Positions 1 to 12,209 of a stretch of 64,000 bases of DNA are shown here, one piece after another; the stretch's first letter is position 1, and the number at the start of each line of letters is the position of its first letter. The stretch lies in assembly GCA_018466975.1 (NCBI GenBank), contig CM031555.1, positions 310,001-374,000 on the forward strand, read 5' to 3'. The stretch is from Sparassis latifolia (Eukaryota; Basidiomycota; Agaricomycetes; Polyporales; Sparassidaceae). The translations under genes and the position numbers were made by a program. The notes beneath the pieces were generated by a model. It saw only the letters and a list, made by a program, of their open reading frames with translations, was not told where the DNA came from and ran no database searches.

Positions 1-3000
1 TTGACGGGGCACGCTGATGACGCTCAGACAGATTGGTTTGCATCCGACGTAGCGCAATGCCATTCTCTTCCGTCGCGAAGTCGAAACCACGATCGACGGA
101 CCGGAGGCCAGTGGACATGTCTGTGCGGCTCCCACCGAAGAGACGAGGACGATGGAGGTGGCTATGTCGACTTGCGGGTCGCTTCAGATTGGCCAGGCCG
201 GCCTCTCTGTCTTTCGAGAAATCGTGATGAGGGTCCTCCTTGTGGATCCACCGCACGCGGTCGATGTCGTCGGTCTGGAATCCGAATTTGTATGCCTTCG
301 CAACATACCGTGGAAGGAGCGCGAGGACCACTGTCAGGAAAATGCCGAGCCAGAAGTACGGTGACGGCCATAAATAAGCGTTGTTGCCATAGATAGGGGT
401 GGAGAACCAGCCGGGAGAGATGGCGGAGTAAAAGGCCTACAATCTTCGTTAGAAACTCGGACGGATAAACCCACAAGTGTGAACGTACGGTGTATATTAA
501 CACCAGCACAATACCAAGGGCAACTGCGAAGAATACCCAGCCTGTCCATACTGCAGTGTTGAGGCCGTTGAATAGATTGGCAGTCAGGACTGCCGCAATT
601 GCCATAGTCTATGAGTGACATGAGTAAATGACAGACGTAGACCGCGGATCAACCTACCACAGCATACTCATACTGATACACGCCCCACCCATCTGCGCGT
701 GAAGTCGTGGTAAAGTACGTGTAGTTGATGAGGAAGAATATGATGGCAGACTAAATAATAGACTTGAGATAGAACTCATGAACCACCAGGCGGAGTGACT
801 CACCTGAACGACGCCGTCAAACATATAGATCGAGAACAATTTTAGACCGAAGTATTCGCCCTTACGACTGTGATTGTAAAGCTCCGGTAATGCCATGAGC
901 ACATGATCATCTGCGATAGATGTTATAAAGGATATACAATAAATGAGGTAGGAGTAACGGACCAACGACACGATCGAATAGACCAATGGCGATGACAGGC
1001 GCGACGGTAAAGAAGGTGTTCCACCACAGGAGGTAGGTATACTCAAAAGCGCTGGAATTATGCGTTAGTCGCAAGCCCGACAGTAAGACCGGAAGACTCA
1101 CTATTGACTGCTCCATCCGCAATAGATCTGGAACCACCACAGGACTCCGATACAAATAATATTCTTGTAAAAGAAATTCACAATCCTGTGTTGATCGTTA
1201 ATAAGTCGGCAAGCCTGAACCATGCCCATCAGAGACGCACATATTACCATTCCGAGCATAAGACCAGTGCCCGTGAACTAGAAGCAACCTCTTCAAAAAC
1301 CGGAACTACAATCCAGTCAGCACCGATAACATTCTTCAGGCCTCTAAACACACCTGAGCGATGGCGTAGTCCGACGAATTGACAGCTTGCAAACCCTCTT
1401 CACCGGAGATACCAACACCAACATCAGCTGCCTGGATCATGCTGACGTCGTTGGCACCGTCGCCGATAGCGAGCGTGATGCAATCCAAACCGTCCTTGAC
1501 AAGCATGACAATCTGCGCCTTCTGCACGGGCGACACCCTGCAGCAGATTACTCCCTCGCACTGCATCGACAGGCGAAGTAACAAATGCTTGTGCCTATCG
1601 TCACCCAGCGCCTTCAGAGTCATGAGCATAGAGTCACACCCAAGCAAGAAAAATAATTACGTCGTGCAAAGCGCTACCGTCGATGACGAGGACGAAACCT
1701 CCCGGACGATCGCCGTTGCCTTGCCCCACGAGCGAGGTCACACCGGTGTTCATGCGCTGCAGCGGGTACGCGCCACCAGATTGCGACACCGTCTCCTCGA
1801 GGAACACGCCATCCTCGTCCAGGATCCCGCTTTCCGGGAAGAAGTCCTTCACTGCGCCGAGCATCTGTGCGTAGACGGACTTGGCGCTCTCGGGTCCAGA
1901 CGCCCCGCGAACGATGACAATGTTGTCCTCGCGCCCGATTAGGTTGGTGCTGTGGCCGATGGCTGTAAGAACCGTCAGCTAGAGCGATACCACGTCGGTC
2001 GCGCAGGAACTCACCGATGGCTGTCTCGAGCTTGTCCCCCGTGGCGACCCAGATCTTGATCCCTGCATCCTTGAGGTCGGCAATGGTTTCCGGAACACCA
2101 TCCTGCAAGCGATCCTCAATAGCAGTGGCGCCTAGTAAGATCAAACTATGCTCCAACTCCTCGTACAAGGCATCTATCTTGCTCTCACGGTCTTCAAGCG
2201 ACACCGTGGCCTCCTGGTAGCGCTTGTTCCAAGCCCTATGCTCGTCATCTGGAGAGCTGTGTCGGCCCACAAGTCGGCACTGAGTGAGAAATAACATTGC
2301 TCACCTGGAATAATCCTGTATGCGAGGGTGAGCGTCCGCAGTCCCTCGCTGGCAAACTCGTCGAGATCATCCTCCGTCTTCTTCCTCAGCTCGTTCTCTC
2401 CCGGTCGCAATCGCTCGAAGATAACGTTATCGGCGCCCTTGGTCAGTAAGAACAGCCGTTTGTCCTCATCGTCCAGTCTCCGCACGACGACGCTCATGCG
2501 CCGGCGCGTCGAGGTGAACTCCAGAATGTTCAGTAGCTCATACTTCTCGTACTGCGACGAGAACGGAGTCTGCAGCGTGAGTATCTCACGATCGCGGCGG
2601 CGAAACACGAAGCCAACGTCCGCGGCTGCCTGCACCAGTGCCGCTTCATCGGGACTCTGCGCCTTGTACTGAATCGCGCCCGACTGTGGGTCGACGGAGA
2701 CGAGAGCGGTGTGACAGAGCGCAAGCGTTGAGAAAAAACCATTTAGGATCGGCGCTTGCTCTGACTCCGCCGTACCGGGCTCTGCGCGCACGGCCGCGGC
2801 GATGTCAGCGTTGAGGATGCTGTCGTGGAAGTGCATGGGCACGTCCTCCGCCACCTTTTCCGCTGCCGATGGATCTGGGACATCCGAGCTCGAAGGGGTG
2901 CTGTTCCTCTCCTTCCCGAGTGGCGTGTGCGAGCCGGACGAGATGGAAAATCGCAGATCGACGTCCTCGGAATCCTTTTGAATTCCGATTTTTGCAATCT

Positions 3001-4812
3001 CATCGCTTTCGTTCGTCCCTTGATAGCAGTGACCGCCGACGGAGCATCGTCTGAAAACCATGACATTCTGCAATAAACGCCCTTAGGATCTTTAACGGTT
3101 TGACATGAAGATAAGGATGCACCTGAGTTAATGTGCCTGTCTTATCTGAAAAGATGTAATCAATCTGACCCAGGTCGTCAGAAAGATTCCAACTCCGAGC
3201 AAGCGTTGGCTGGTCATTCTTCTTGTAGTAGATTTCACGGTCAAAATAGATGAACAGGGCCTGGCATGTGCGCACGGCCTCCAGCGAAATGTATAATGAG
3301 ATAGGGACAATATTCTGGAACCTGTGGGAAGGAAATTTCAACAATCAACTATTGCTCAGATGGATGCACAAAGATTCGACGTACGTGATGAGTGCAAACG
3401 CGAAGGTGATCACCCCATTGACGTGCGGGTTGTTATTTCCCCGATTATCGTCGAACAGCCAAGGGGCACCCTCCGGATACAATCGCTGTTCCAAGACGGC
3501 ATCAACGATACCGCACACCATAGCCATCACAGCCAGCAACGCCAAATTAATGAAACTACGAAGATCGAAGTCAAATATGGCACAGAATGGAACAGATAAA
3601 GCGCATACACTTGGGGATTCATCTGTCGCTCGACTTTGCTGCGCTTGCTCGGGGCGCCGCCCGAGTTCATCACGATCTTGGCGTCCTGCCCCGTAAAGAC
3701 CACAATACCAATTGCCCAGCGTGTATTTCGGAGAACTGTTCCTCGCAACAACACGTTCAGAGTATCCACGGACGACTTGTCTTCTCCGACGACCACGGTT
3801 GCATTGAATTTATAGAGGTTGGTGTCTGGCCGGTCGCAGTCGATCCGAAACGCATTGCGGCGATCTGCACACGCACTTGCGGTGCGCAGGTGCATCAGAG
3901 CAGGCGACGCGGTGCGAGACTTGAGATTCGTCTCGCCGTCCAGGTTCTTCGTCTCTACAAACGCCACGTTCTCATCCTCGGACGTCGCACAGATCAGGAT
4001 GTCCGCAGGGAACGACTCGTTCTCCACGATCTTTACCACATCCCCCACCCGTACGTCCTCCCAGATCGTCTTCTTCCAATGCGCCCGCTCATCTTTCCTC
4101 TGAAGGTGAAAGATCCCACCGAGCCCGAGCTCTTCACCAAGCCCGAGCTCCTCGACAGGCTCCTCATCGTCGGCGGAATCGTACTCCTCGGCGGAAGTCT
4201 CTACAGCCTCTGGCGGAGCGGCAGGTTCTAGTTCTACGACCTCCGTGTCCATGGTAGACACGGAATTCTTCTTCCGGAGGAATCTGGGCGTAATTTTGGG
4301 CGTGATTGCAGGAACGAACGTCTTGCTCTTGCCAGACGTCGCATTGGGGTTCGTCCAACCACCGCCAGTGAGTACACGCACTTGTGCATAGTTGACGTTG
4401 CGATCTGACTGATGGCGCTTAACGTCCTCATACCCATCTTTGAGAGCAGTAATAACCAGGACGACCAGCAGCGGGAGTATGACAAGCCCCGGAGAGACAG
4501 TAGGGAAGATGGAGAAGAACTGGAGGATGGCAATACCGAGAAAAAGACATTGGCGACCCTCCTGAACTGCTCGAGCAGATTGCGGGGTACGAAGGTGATG
4601 AGGGTGTACTTGGACGTGATGACCTGGTTGGTGCAGTACACGTGCTCCTTCTTCACCCTCTGCTTCTGGTCGTAATAGTCTGCCGGGAGCTCTTGGTTGA
4701 CATAGATCGAGCGAGGAGGACCTGGTTCGCGCGGTTTGGAGAAAAGGCTCTCGATATTGAAGGCAGCGAGCTTGTCGTACCATCCGAGGACGCCATATCG
4801 TTTGGGAGCCAT
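1..4812 (-). CDS. DNF1: P4-type phospholipid flippase (Dnf1/Dnf2-like), 3' end cut by window edge
   Basis: ATP-driven lipid flippase moving phospholipids from the outer to the cytosolic leaflet of plasma or endosomal membranes. The start at 4812 ([11 protein letters not shown]) opens a long cytosolic N-terminus, followed by the [16 protein letters not shown] segment usual in fungal Dnf proteins. In order, the sequence shows the P4 signature DGETNLK (near 3930), the PISL membrane motif (near 3300), the phosphorylation site DKTGTLTQ (near 3140), nucleotide-binding exons at 2200-3060, the hinge [18 protein letters not shown] (1400-1500), and C-terminal membrane exons at 170-1150. All core catalytic residues are visible. 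The CDS is split by many short introns and is still open at position 1 after the cytosolic tail (near [18 protein letters not shown]), so the stop lies outside. P4 membership is firm; Dnf1/2 subclass rests on the N-terminus and cytosolic tail. A flippase of this class normally needs a Cdc50-family subunit, which is not in this window. Confidence 0.93.
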
Positions 4813-4922
4813 GGGAAAGAGTGGTGAGGGGAAGGGGGGTGAGAAAGGTCACAGAGGTGGCATTAGGATGAGGGTATGAGAGGAGCCGGCGAGGAGCATA
4901 GCCAGTCGGTCAGCGCGATCCT

Positions 4923-4943
4923 GGTCACGCTCGTGACGTGACC
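4923..4943. promoter_or_regulatory. Interleaved palindromes upstream of the flippase start
   Basis: About 110 nt upstream of the flippase ATG, GGTCACG (4923-4929) is followed by CGTGAC (4932-4937) and CGTGACC (4937-4943), giving two overlapping inverted repeats. The position fits a binding site for a dimeric factor in the promoter. This is inference from symmetry and position only. Confidence 0.3.
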
Positions 4944-6936
4944 TAGATCCCATTTCGTTCCGGACGTCGGGTCACGCTTTGTGTAACGTACTGACTCATC
5001 CCCGCCGCACCGCATGCCAAGTTCACCTCTCCGACCTTACCGACTCGCTTAATTCCGTGCAGTTCATCTACAGTTCGTTTTGCGACATACAGTGTTGCCC
5101 TTTGGAGAGTTTGGAGTAAGTGCAGAGAAACGTAACGCTGCTTACCCCGTATGATGCGCAGCACCTTCCGATCCAATGCCGATCGCGGCAGGAGGTTCGT
5201 AGTCTGTCCAGCTCGTCGACGGAATACGTCTTGGACTCGCAGTTTGAGCGGACGTTGTGACAGCGAAGCATGCAATTCCTACGGCAGGGTTCTCTTAGAA
5301 GACATGGATTTATCGCTCGTTGGCCAGAAGTCAGCGCTTCCTAGAACTGGCTTGGCATTGGTCCACGGCTCGGTCAGCGTCGGTCAGGCCATCGCTGACA
5401 TCGTCTACCCCACCGACTGCACGCGATCGGAAACGACGGCCGCAGGGCTTGCGCGGAATGTCCGGCGCTGGCGGGATCTCTCACCCAAGCCGCGCCTAGT
5501 GCGGATTGCCTCGGGCTGCCGCCAAGACGATCCGTAGAAGGCCTAGACTTCAGGAACATCTCAGAGTTGAGGTGAGTACATACATGTATTCAGGAAAATA
5601 CTCAAGGACAAGATCAAGGCAATACTGCACCAGACGTACAGGTGTCAGCTGTCTGCGATGCTTGCTCGATTATGCGCGGTGTATTCGGATAGCTCTCACC
5701 TCGTTCACCCCGCGCGATGATGACAGACAGAAGAATTGTGCACGGGGTATTCGTGCTCGTCAGGTCGTCTTCACATATAAGCGACACGTTTGCTACTTCG
5801 TTTGCAGGCTGTGGCTCTATGTTCCACAACTGTCGAATAGGGTACGTGCAGAGGTGTAATGCAACTCTCGTGTCTAGGTCGTTTCAACAATGATACAACC
5901 ATCCTGTCTTCTCAGCCAGCCGAGAACTAATAACTCCAGGCTGGAAAGCCTCGGTTTCCGCCTTGTCATGATCTGTTCGAATTCTCATGTGTTAGACATT
6001 CCTGTTGAAGTGAACGGATTAATCCGTATATGTGCAGGCAAGCTCCAGGTGAACCATTGCTAGGTCCTCAATGCGAGTGGATCGAAATTTGCTATGCGAT
6101 CGACTTTGCAATCATGTGCTCCATCTTCGCACGTGCATTGCCGATGCGAATGTGCACTGATGATCCACATTAACTTTAAGATGAAAAGATCAGCCGGGAA
6201 TCTCTAGCATAGGTTAAAGTCACTCTAAAAATAAGACCTATGATGAGGCAAGTACTTTGCAGGAGCACTTGATTTTTGCAGTAAGGGAATGGTGACAGTG
6301 TGCAGTTATATCAACATGCAGCATGCAGTGTCAATTTGACTAGGTATGTAGCTAGGAAAGACACTGCGGAGTTCAAACACCCCCTTTCTAGCTTGTGCTT
6401 TAGGCTGAGTGGAGCAGACCAGACAATTAGCAGTAAGCTTCAACAGAATAGATACTTACTTTGACCGTCGTGCCTCTGGAAACCCCGGAACGCCTTGCTG
6501 AGATCATCCTGGTATTATTCGATGTTAGATTACAGAGGCAAAGATTATAAGTACTATCGATACTTGCTTGATACGCTTAGTCCCAGAAGGTGAAGAGCTC
6601 TCCGGGACCATATTGGTGTTAAGGTGCTGAAGAGGAATGAGACGAGGTCCGAAAATAACATCTAACACAAGAAAAAGAGATGCAGGAAAGGAGTGGGAAG
6701 AGGACTGTTTTACCTGGGTACTGCCCCCACTTGCTTTCTGAGTCAGTGACAAATCAACGATCTCCTCCTTTTTTACTCCTGCTTTGGATTCCTGTAGGAA
6801 AATCTTCTAATCAGTTCAAAGCATGGTATGCTATACAGTATGGACTGACCTCGGGCAGCACGGGTCCGGTTTTCTCAAGCCAATCATGGATGGATGGCGA
6901 AAATCTGCGCTTCAAGCCAACCTGCAATTGCAACAA
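4944..6936. other. Intergenic, no supported gene
   Basis: Short frames occur on both strands (for example 5151-5537 +), but none shows a recognisable domain, a consistent exon chain or conserved-looking composition. The right half (5850-6650) is visibly more AT-rich. No tRNA, transposon end or long repeat was seen. The left part probably contains the flippase promoter and 5' leader. Confidence 0.4.
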
Positions 6937-7485
6937 TTATCTAACATGATAAGAGAAGAAGCAGAGAACCTGTACAGCAGGTTTCATGTCGTCGACAGAG
7001 TCGGCCGTCACGTCGAGCCTAAGGGCATTCTCTCCTTCAGCACTGCCCTCTCCTGCATCGCCGTCCGGTCTCTCAGTTTGCAGAGGATGACCAGGGTAGC
7101 CCAGCTTCCTTTCCAATCCGTAAAACTCTATTATCCGTGTCTCGTCATCAGCATTAACCTCGTCCCGCTGGAGGTAGTTCCTCATCCACTTCTCCACGCA
7201 AGCTATGTCAGCAGCGCGTTTGGCAGTGACGCCGTCGACGGACAGGCCCTCACGGGAGCCTACGCACTGTCGCCAGATTGCACGACTCTTGACCCCGATA
7301 ACTCCACCTGGCACGTTTGCGTCGTTGACTTCTTTCTCGAGTTTCAAGGTGATCCCATTCTGGGGATTCTTCGCTGTCCGAATGGTTGGCTTTTTGGCAA
7401 GGATTTCGGGAAAATCTATGGCAACGAGATCGTAGCGCAGCCGGAGGCGGCTTTGCTCTTCTTCAGAGCATTTTGATCTAGCCAT
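6937..7485 (-). CDS. Hypothetical protein, about 180 residues
   Basis: I do not recognise this protein. The ATG at 7485 (MARSKCSEEEQSRLRLR) opens an uninterrupted frame with balanced, charged composition, an acidic C-terminal third (DGDAGEGSAEGE) and a hydrophobic tail ending in FSYHVR. No signal peptide or clear membrane helix is seen. The frame is open well upstream of the ATG, to about 7536, so an extra 5' exon is possible. An intron in the last codons would be only about 35 nt, too short to be convincing, so the unspliced stop is used. Coding status rests on length and composition only. Confidence 0.4.
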   Translation of the reverse strand: MARSKCSEEEQSRLRLRYDLVAIDFPEILAKKPTIRTAKNPQNGITLKLEKEVNDANVPGGVIGVKSRAIWRQCVGSREGLSVDGVTAKRAADIACVEKWMRNYLQRDEVNADDETRIIEFYGLERKLGYPGHPLQTERPDGDAGEGSAEGENALRLDVTADSVDDMKPAVQVLCFFSYHVR

Positions 7486-8447
7486 GATGGTTCGGATGCC
7501 AGTGAGGATGCGTAAGAGGTGATCTTCAAGTACCAAAGCAGAATCCTTGTTCGACCTCGACTACACAGCAACTGAGCGCTCACACTAGTGCGTTCGGTCA
7601 CCTGAAGAGGTCCTGTACTCGCCCAGATGGTCTTACGGGCCAACGTCTGTCAATTACGTCTTAGATGACAACAAACATGATCATAAGTCTAAGCATGACT
7701 TACAGGCTGAGCCCACCCTACGACAACTCGAATTTTGTCATTCCAAAGCTAGTTAGTTGAGGATTTCATTTCCCTGCATTATGTCTCTACAGAGTGCACG
7801 ACTCGGACATAATGCGATGCTGGATTCCAGGACCGAGATGAAGATGCGGCAGAGGAATATTATATCAATTCACGTAGTACCTCGGCTGTGTGAGTGGAAT
7901 TTCATCACTGCACCTTTTGTTCGGTAATTTTATTCCATGCTGCGAGCAAGCTGCGAGAGCTCGGCTCTACATGATCAAAGTCGATTTATCCGATGAGCGG
8001 AACTTCAAGATAAGACCTTCCATATTGGGCCTCGCTCTTCACCGCTTTCCCACCCTCGTTCTCAACTCAACATCTCTTCTCACCACGTTAACCTTCTGTA
8101 TCGGCACATCTGTCTCCAAAGGCGTGTGCAGTCGAAAACCTAAAAGAAATTCCAAGCGACCACCGCCTCTTGTACGGTCACGGTGACGCAGATGTCATCA
8201 GATTGTTCTCAGGCTAAGTAAACACATCTCACAGGTGTTTGGTCTCGCGTGGCGACGGACAGTATAGGATTCGAACATCACATTGCATGGTTTCCGAATT
8301 GCGTATCTTGTCTCAGTAAACCGTGGCTACTTGTGTGAGTACTGTCTTACCGATGATTTCTGTTAAAGTCGTGTTCACGTACAGTTACCCTCTCCGCCTA
8401 CCACACGATCTCAGCGACAAGTGGCGCCCGTTTATACTGTTTCCACC
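7486..8447. other. Intergenic, promoter side of the F-box gene
   Basis: Contains a 98-residue frame (7890-8186 +) without recognisable motifs and nothing else I can support. It presumably holds the upstream region and leader of the F-box gene starting at 8448. Confidence 0.4.
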
Positions 8448-9954
8448 ATGTCACACGGTGCCACAGATGGACACTGCAGCTTGACAACATTTCATGACCT
8501 GCCGTACGAGATGTTACGAGAAATATTCTCATTTATGCCCGCCGGCGATATCTTCAGCATCATCACCACCTGCCAAGCACTCTATAAGGCTCTTAACCAA
8601 GACGAATCGCTTTGGAAGGAGCTTTCTTTACGGTATGGCGTAACCGACATTGCGCTTTTCGAGGGACGCTCATTCCGAACCATTTATACCCGTTTTCTTC
8701 ATCATTATGGTGCTTTGCTGGGTCTTTGGGCGAGCGACCATCCGTTCAAGGGAAATATTATGGAATATCGTATTGCACCAAACAGGTGGGGACCCGGGAA
8801 GTCTCACGTCGTTATCGGTGAGGTGTGGCGTTTTCCACTCACGAGGAACCAGACTGCGACTGAGAAGCGAGAGCCGCACTTGCCGCAATATGTCGAGTTC
8901 ATGCAAGTTGGCTTTGGGTTGGAGGAGGGGGACGATGTCGATGCTGTCTGCGTAACGTGGCACATCCATGCAGAGCAGTCCCTCCTCAACCCCGCAGTGC
9001 CGTTCGACAGACATGACGAATCCAGCCATTACTCGAAGCCCGTCATGCACCTCATCACTGCATTCCACGGGCCAATTCCCTTCCATATGCCCTCCGCCCA
9101 TCACAATGGGAACCCAATGGCACACCCCGATTTTCCAAATTCCAGTACGATTGCGTGGTATGACCCCACACGCGGTTATCCCAACGTGCAATTGATGGCA
9201 TGTCCCAATGAAGACAAGAATCTATCTGGCAACAATAGGCCACAGCAGTGGCAGAATTCAGTGTGGTCGGACTATGCAGATGACTCGGACCCTGAAGATG
9301 ATTCGGATCCTGAAGATGACTCGGATATTGAGGATGGGACTGTAACTCCAAAACGGTTCCCAAAGCCTGTAGCATTGTCCTTCTACGGCATCTTGAGCAA
9401 CGATCTGCTGCAGCTTCATACTCCCATCCACGGTTTCTATGATCCGCGTCAAGACACGGCACCACGCTACTTCCCGATGCGGGGTGACATCGAATTTGGC
9501 GACGACCCTTACAGCTCCAGCTGGCGTGCAGAGTCTTTGCGCGGCCTCTGGTTAGGCTCTTATGGCCCCCACGGGACAGAATGTCTTCACCTTGAGTCTG
9601 TTCCTAGTCTTCAGGCTGTCCACGCGCGGAAGGTCACCGGTGACGCCAATGTGCCCCGGGGAGTAATCAGCTGGGCTATGCAATTGAATCACCCAGTAAC
9701 GCACCAGCAGCTAATGGATGATGAGGTCCTTGAAGGCCAGGTTGCCCGTGCCTTTGCGGGGAGAGGAACTACCAGCGGACACGGATTTATGTGAGTAATC
9801 TTGTCGGTCGGCAGCAGTTGTTGCTCAGCCAGATTTATTTACCAGCTCTCCGGAGAAGGTTAAAGTAACTGTCCTCATCATTAGCAGGGACGAGATCCGG
9901 GTTAGTTGGACAAAGTCATACACAAATAAGTACATCAGATATCGTGGGCGGTAG
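8448..9954 (+). CDS. F-box protein of the basidiomycete-expanded family
   Basis: Probable substrate adaptor of an SCF ubiquitin ligase. The ATG at 8448 lies in a good context (TTCCACCATG) and is preferred to a non-ATG frame extension. An F-box lies near residues 15-60 (FHDLPYEMLREIFSFMPAGD, then TTCQALYKAL and ESLWKEL). The large remainder matches the long C-terminal region found in many agaricomycete F-box proteins, including the KVTGDANVPRG element near residue 400. Most of the gene is one exon; a short intron starts at 9791 (gtgagt) and ends at a tandem NAGNAG acceptor (9884 or 9887), adding a last exon that reads DEIRVSWTKSYTNKYIRY and stops at 9954. An acidic repeat lies in the middle (9280-9335). 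The target is unknown. The last exon restores the usual family ending, so I favour the spliced model over the stop at 9794. Confidence 0.82.
9280..9335 (+). repeat. In-frame 15-nt tandem repeat coding an acidic stretch
   Basis: Three imperfect copies of a 15-nt unit encode (DDSDPE)(DDSDPE)(DDSDIE)-type residues inside the F-box protein. The array is in frame, so copy changes would alter only the length of an acidic linker. Confidence 0.75.
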
Positions 9955-10483
9955 ACAGTGAGTGCACAGAACGACGTATGATCTAAATAGACTATGAGAA
10001 GGTGCGCTGAAACATGTTCTTCTGTTGCTTCATGCCCACCATTCAGTTTATAGCTTGACGTATGACGCGGAGTGTGTCGATGTTTTCTGCTGTAACAACG
10101 TGGCGTAGCAAATGAGAGTTGAATAAAGTTTTCAACAACTGGTACCTCCTTTGTGTCTCGTTCTGATGGTGGAGACTCGAGAACATTGCCAGCGCTATGT
10201 CATGTTCGATGCCGCGGGCTTTCAGTTTCGGTCGACGTCTTCTGGGGCCCGTCATACTGTCACTGATTGTCCTCAAACAGGTAGGAGCAATCCCTTGTCA
10301 GGAGTCGCATGCGGCAGCTGCACTGCTACCCTCTACCTGCAAAGTCGAAGGAAAGGCCATTCTGGTCTACGCGCGTCTAAATCACATGTTCTTTGAGGCA
10401 AGGTGAGTACTTAGTTAATACCTGCTCCACGGAGCTCTCGCTCAGCGCTCAGGACTTGTGTCGTCTGCCCACCTCCTTTCACC
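9955..10483. other. Intergenic between two F-box genes
   Basis: A 69-residue frame (10197-10406 +) with one hydrophobic segment is present but lacks support. The rest looks like 3' flank of the first F-box gene and promoter of the second, with a TTTCACCATGG start context at its right end. Confidence 0.4.
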
Positions 10484-11740
10484 ATGGATTCAGCATCGGG
10501 CAGGCTTCCTCTTGAAGTACACGAGTACATTCTCGATCACCTCTGGGACGACCACAGCACACTGGCAGTATGCAGCCTGACGTGCCGCGTTTGGTTACCG
10601 ACTACGCGGTTTCATCTGTTCCGCAGAGTCTCTCTGGCGAGCTACGTGGAATACACACGATTTGAACGATTGTTGGATGAGTGCCCCGGGATTGCACACC
10701 ACGTCCGCACTCTCCTGATATGCAATGCCCACCACGTCGTTCCCATGAATCGCGAATTTACTCGCATCTTGCTTAGGCTGCAGAATGTCGAATACTTAAC
10801 CCTGAATTGCTGGCGAGCACATCAGATGTCAAACGAGACGAGGAAGAACTTGCAGGTGTGTTTCCCGGCGGTGAAGACAATTGTCCTCGAAGATTCCCAT
10901 TTCTGCGATCACGATTTCCCTGGGATCATCCTCGCATGCCCCAGACTTACCGCGATCCATCTGATTGGGATAACGTCATCATCCTCCAGCTCTCCTCCGA
11001 TCTGGCCTCTCGAGCTCGTTCCGGCCGGTAGCTCACCGGAGAGTCAGGTCGACACGCTAGTGTGGTCGTTCTCATCAAATGACACACTTGTATGGTTGCT
11101 CAATGGTCCCTCAATGCTGCGTCTCCGCGAGCTCCAGCTGTCTTTCTTCCACAGTGACATACACCCAGAAGTTGAGAACCTGGCGCAACAGCTCCTCCAT
11201 GCAGCCGGGGCATCGCTGCAGCGCTTATCACTGGGAATATCTCCAACATTCGGTACTCCCAACGTGTCGCACGACACGCTGCATCTTTCGCGTAATCCAA
11301 ACCTGGAGTGGCTCCAACTGAAGGGCATCATCCTCGATGGCGATCGAGCCATCCATTTCTCCAGCATTCTTTGTTCCATTGTCTCTCAAATTCAGCCTTG
11401 CCATACCAAGCTCCGCCAGATCCAGGCCGAGCTCATAGTTGCACGCATCTCTGACATAGCTGCTCTTCGATTTGAACAGTTCGACGAGACCCTGGCTGCG
11501 CTGTTGCAGGACAGGCAGTCCTTGGAGGTTCTGTTTCACGTGTGCAATGCCACATTGCATTCTCGTGGGCACGACTTCCAAGCTTGGGCACGAGAGGTGT
11601 CGGACGTGATCTCCACCGGCTTACCACGGGTGAGGACTCGGCTACTCGTGGAATGTGCGGATGCAGGATTCCCTCATGCGGGGTGGGGTGGGCCGACGAA
11701 GAGTCGCCAGCAAGTTGTATATAGGTACAGTGAGAAATAG
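10484..11740 (+). CDS. F-box protein with LRR-like C-terminal region
   Basis: Single-exon gene of 418 codons. The N-terminal F-box reads LPLEVHEYILDHLWDD then CSLTCRVWLPTTRFHLFRRV (residues 8-50), the type of F-box also present in the gene at 27425-28678. The remainder has repeated leucine-spaced segments (LRLQNVEYLTLNCW, LTAIHLIGIT, LRELQLSFF, LQRLSLGI, LEWLQLKGI) at about 25-60 residue intervals, as expected for irregular LRRs used in substrate recognition. It ends with a short basic tail. SCF adaptor function is inferred; the substrate cannot be told. The start at 10484 has a strong context. Confidence 0.85.
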   Translation: MDSASGRLPLEVHEYILDHLWDDHSTLAVCSLTCRVWLPTTRFHLFRRVSLASYVEYTRFERLLDECPGIAHHVRTLLICNAHHVVPMNREFTRILLRLQNVEYLTLNCWRAHQMSNETRKNLQVCFPAVKTIVLEDSHFCDHDFPGIILACPRLTAIHLIGITSSSSSSPPIWPLELVPAGSSPESQVDTLVWSFSSNDTLVWLLNGPSMLRLRELQLSFFHSDIHPEVENLAQQLLHAAGASLQRLSLGISPTFGTPNVSHDTLHLSRNPNLEWLQLKGIILDGDRAIHFSSILCSIVSQIQPCHTKLRQIQAELIVARISDIAALRFEQFDETLAALLQDRQSLEVLFHVCNATLHSRGHDFQAWAREVSDVISTGLPRVRTRLLVECADAGFPHAGWGGPTKSRQQVVYRYSEK

Positions 11741-12209
11741 CTGTAAGGCTGGTTACGTCGTGAGTACGTCTGGTAGATGAGCAAACTGATTGATGTCATA
11801 TTTAGTTTTCTGCAGTGATCGTATTCCATTGATGACCCTGCGTCAGATAATCCCTACTGTCCAGCTTCATGGAGACTGAACATTCCCCTTAGTATTTTGG
11901 CCCCCTTCCCCGCATGTTTGTGCTGATCTTCTGTACTCTTGTCGAATTCCATTCACTTATAAGAAAGATCTACTCAAATAAGATGCCCATAACCCATCCG
12001 TCCGTATCAGGTGAGTTCCATCTTAGAGTTCACATCCTCGTTACATCTGATTGCGCCACCGTGCACTGACTGGTTCGTGGACTACGCTTGCATCTGCTTC
12101 CGTCGTATCACGGACGGTCACATGTTTAATCAGCATGAAGAGATAGGCGCGCTTTCACTACCTTTTTATACTGGAATGTTGAACGTTGTGCAGTTAGTTG
12201 CATCTCATC
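11741..12209. other. Intergenic upstream of the hydrolase
   Basis: No supported gene. Contains the 3' flank of the F-box gene and, toward 12150-12209, a TATA-like tract (TTTTTATACTGG) about 35 nt before the hydrolase ATG. Confidence 0.4.

Noticed and set aside
4923..4943. Palindromes read as a transposon terminal inverted repeat
   Set aside because: No matching partner or target duplication nearby; a promoter element is more likely.
5151..5537. 128-residue open frame upstream of the flippase
   Set aside because: No domain, no ATG context, no exon chain; composition matches the other chance frames in GC-rich spacer.
6884..6936. Extra 3' exon for the hypothetical gene at 6937-7485
   Set aside because: The required intron would be about 35 nt, below the usual fungal minimum.
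10197..10406. 69-residue frame with a hydrophobic segment between two F-box genes
   Set aside because: Short, no splice continuity, no family resemblance.
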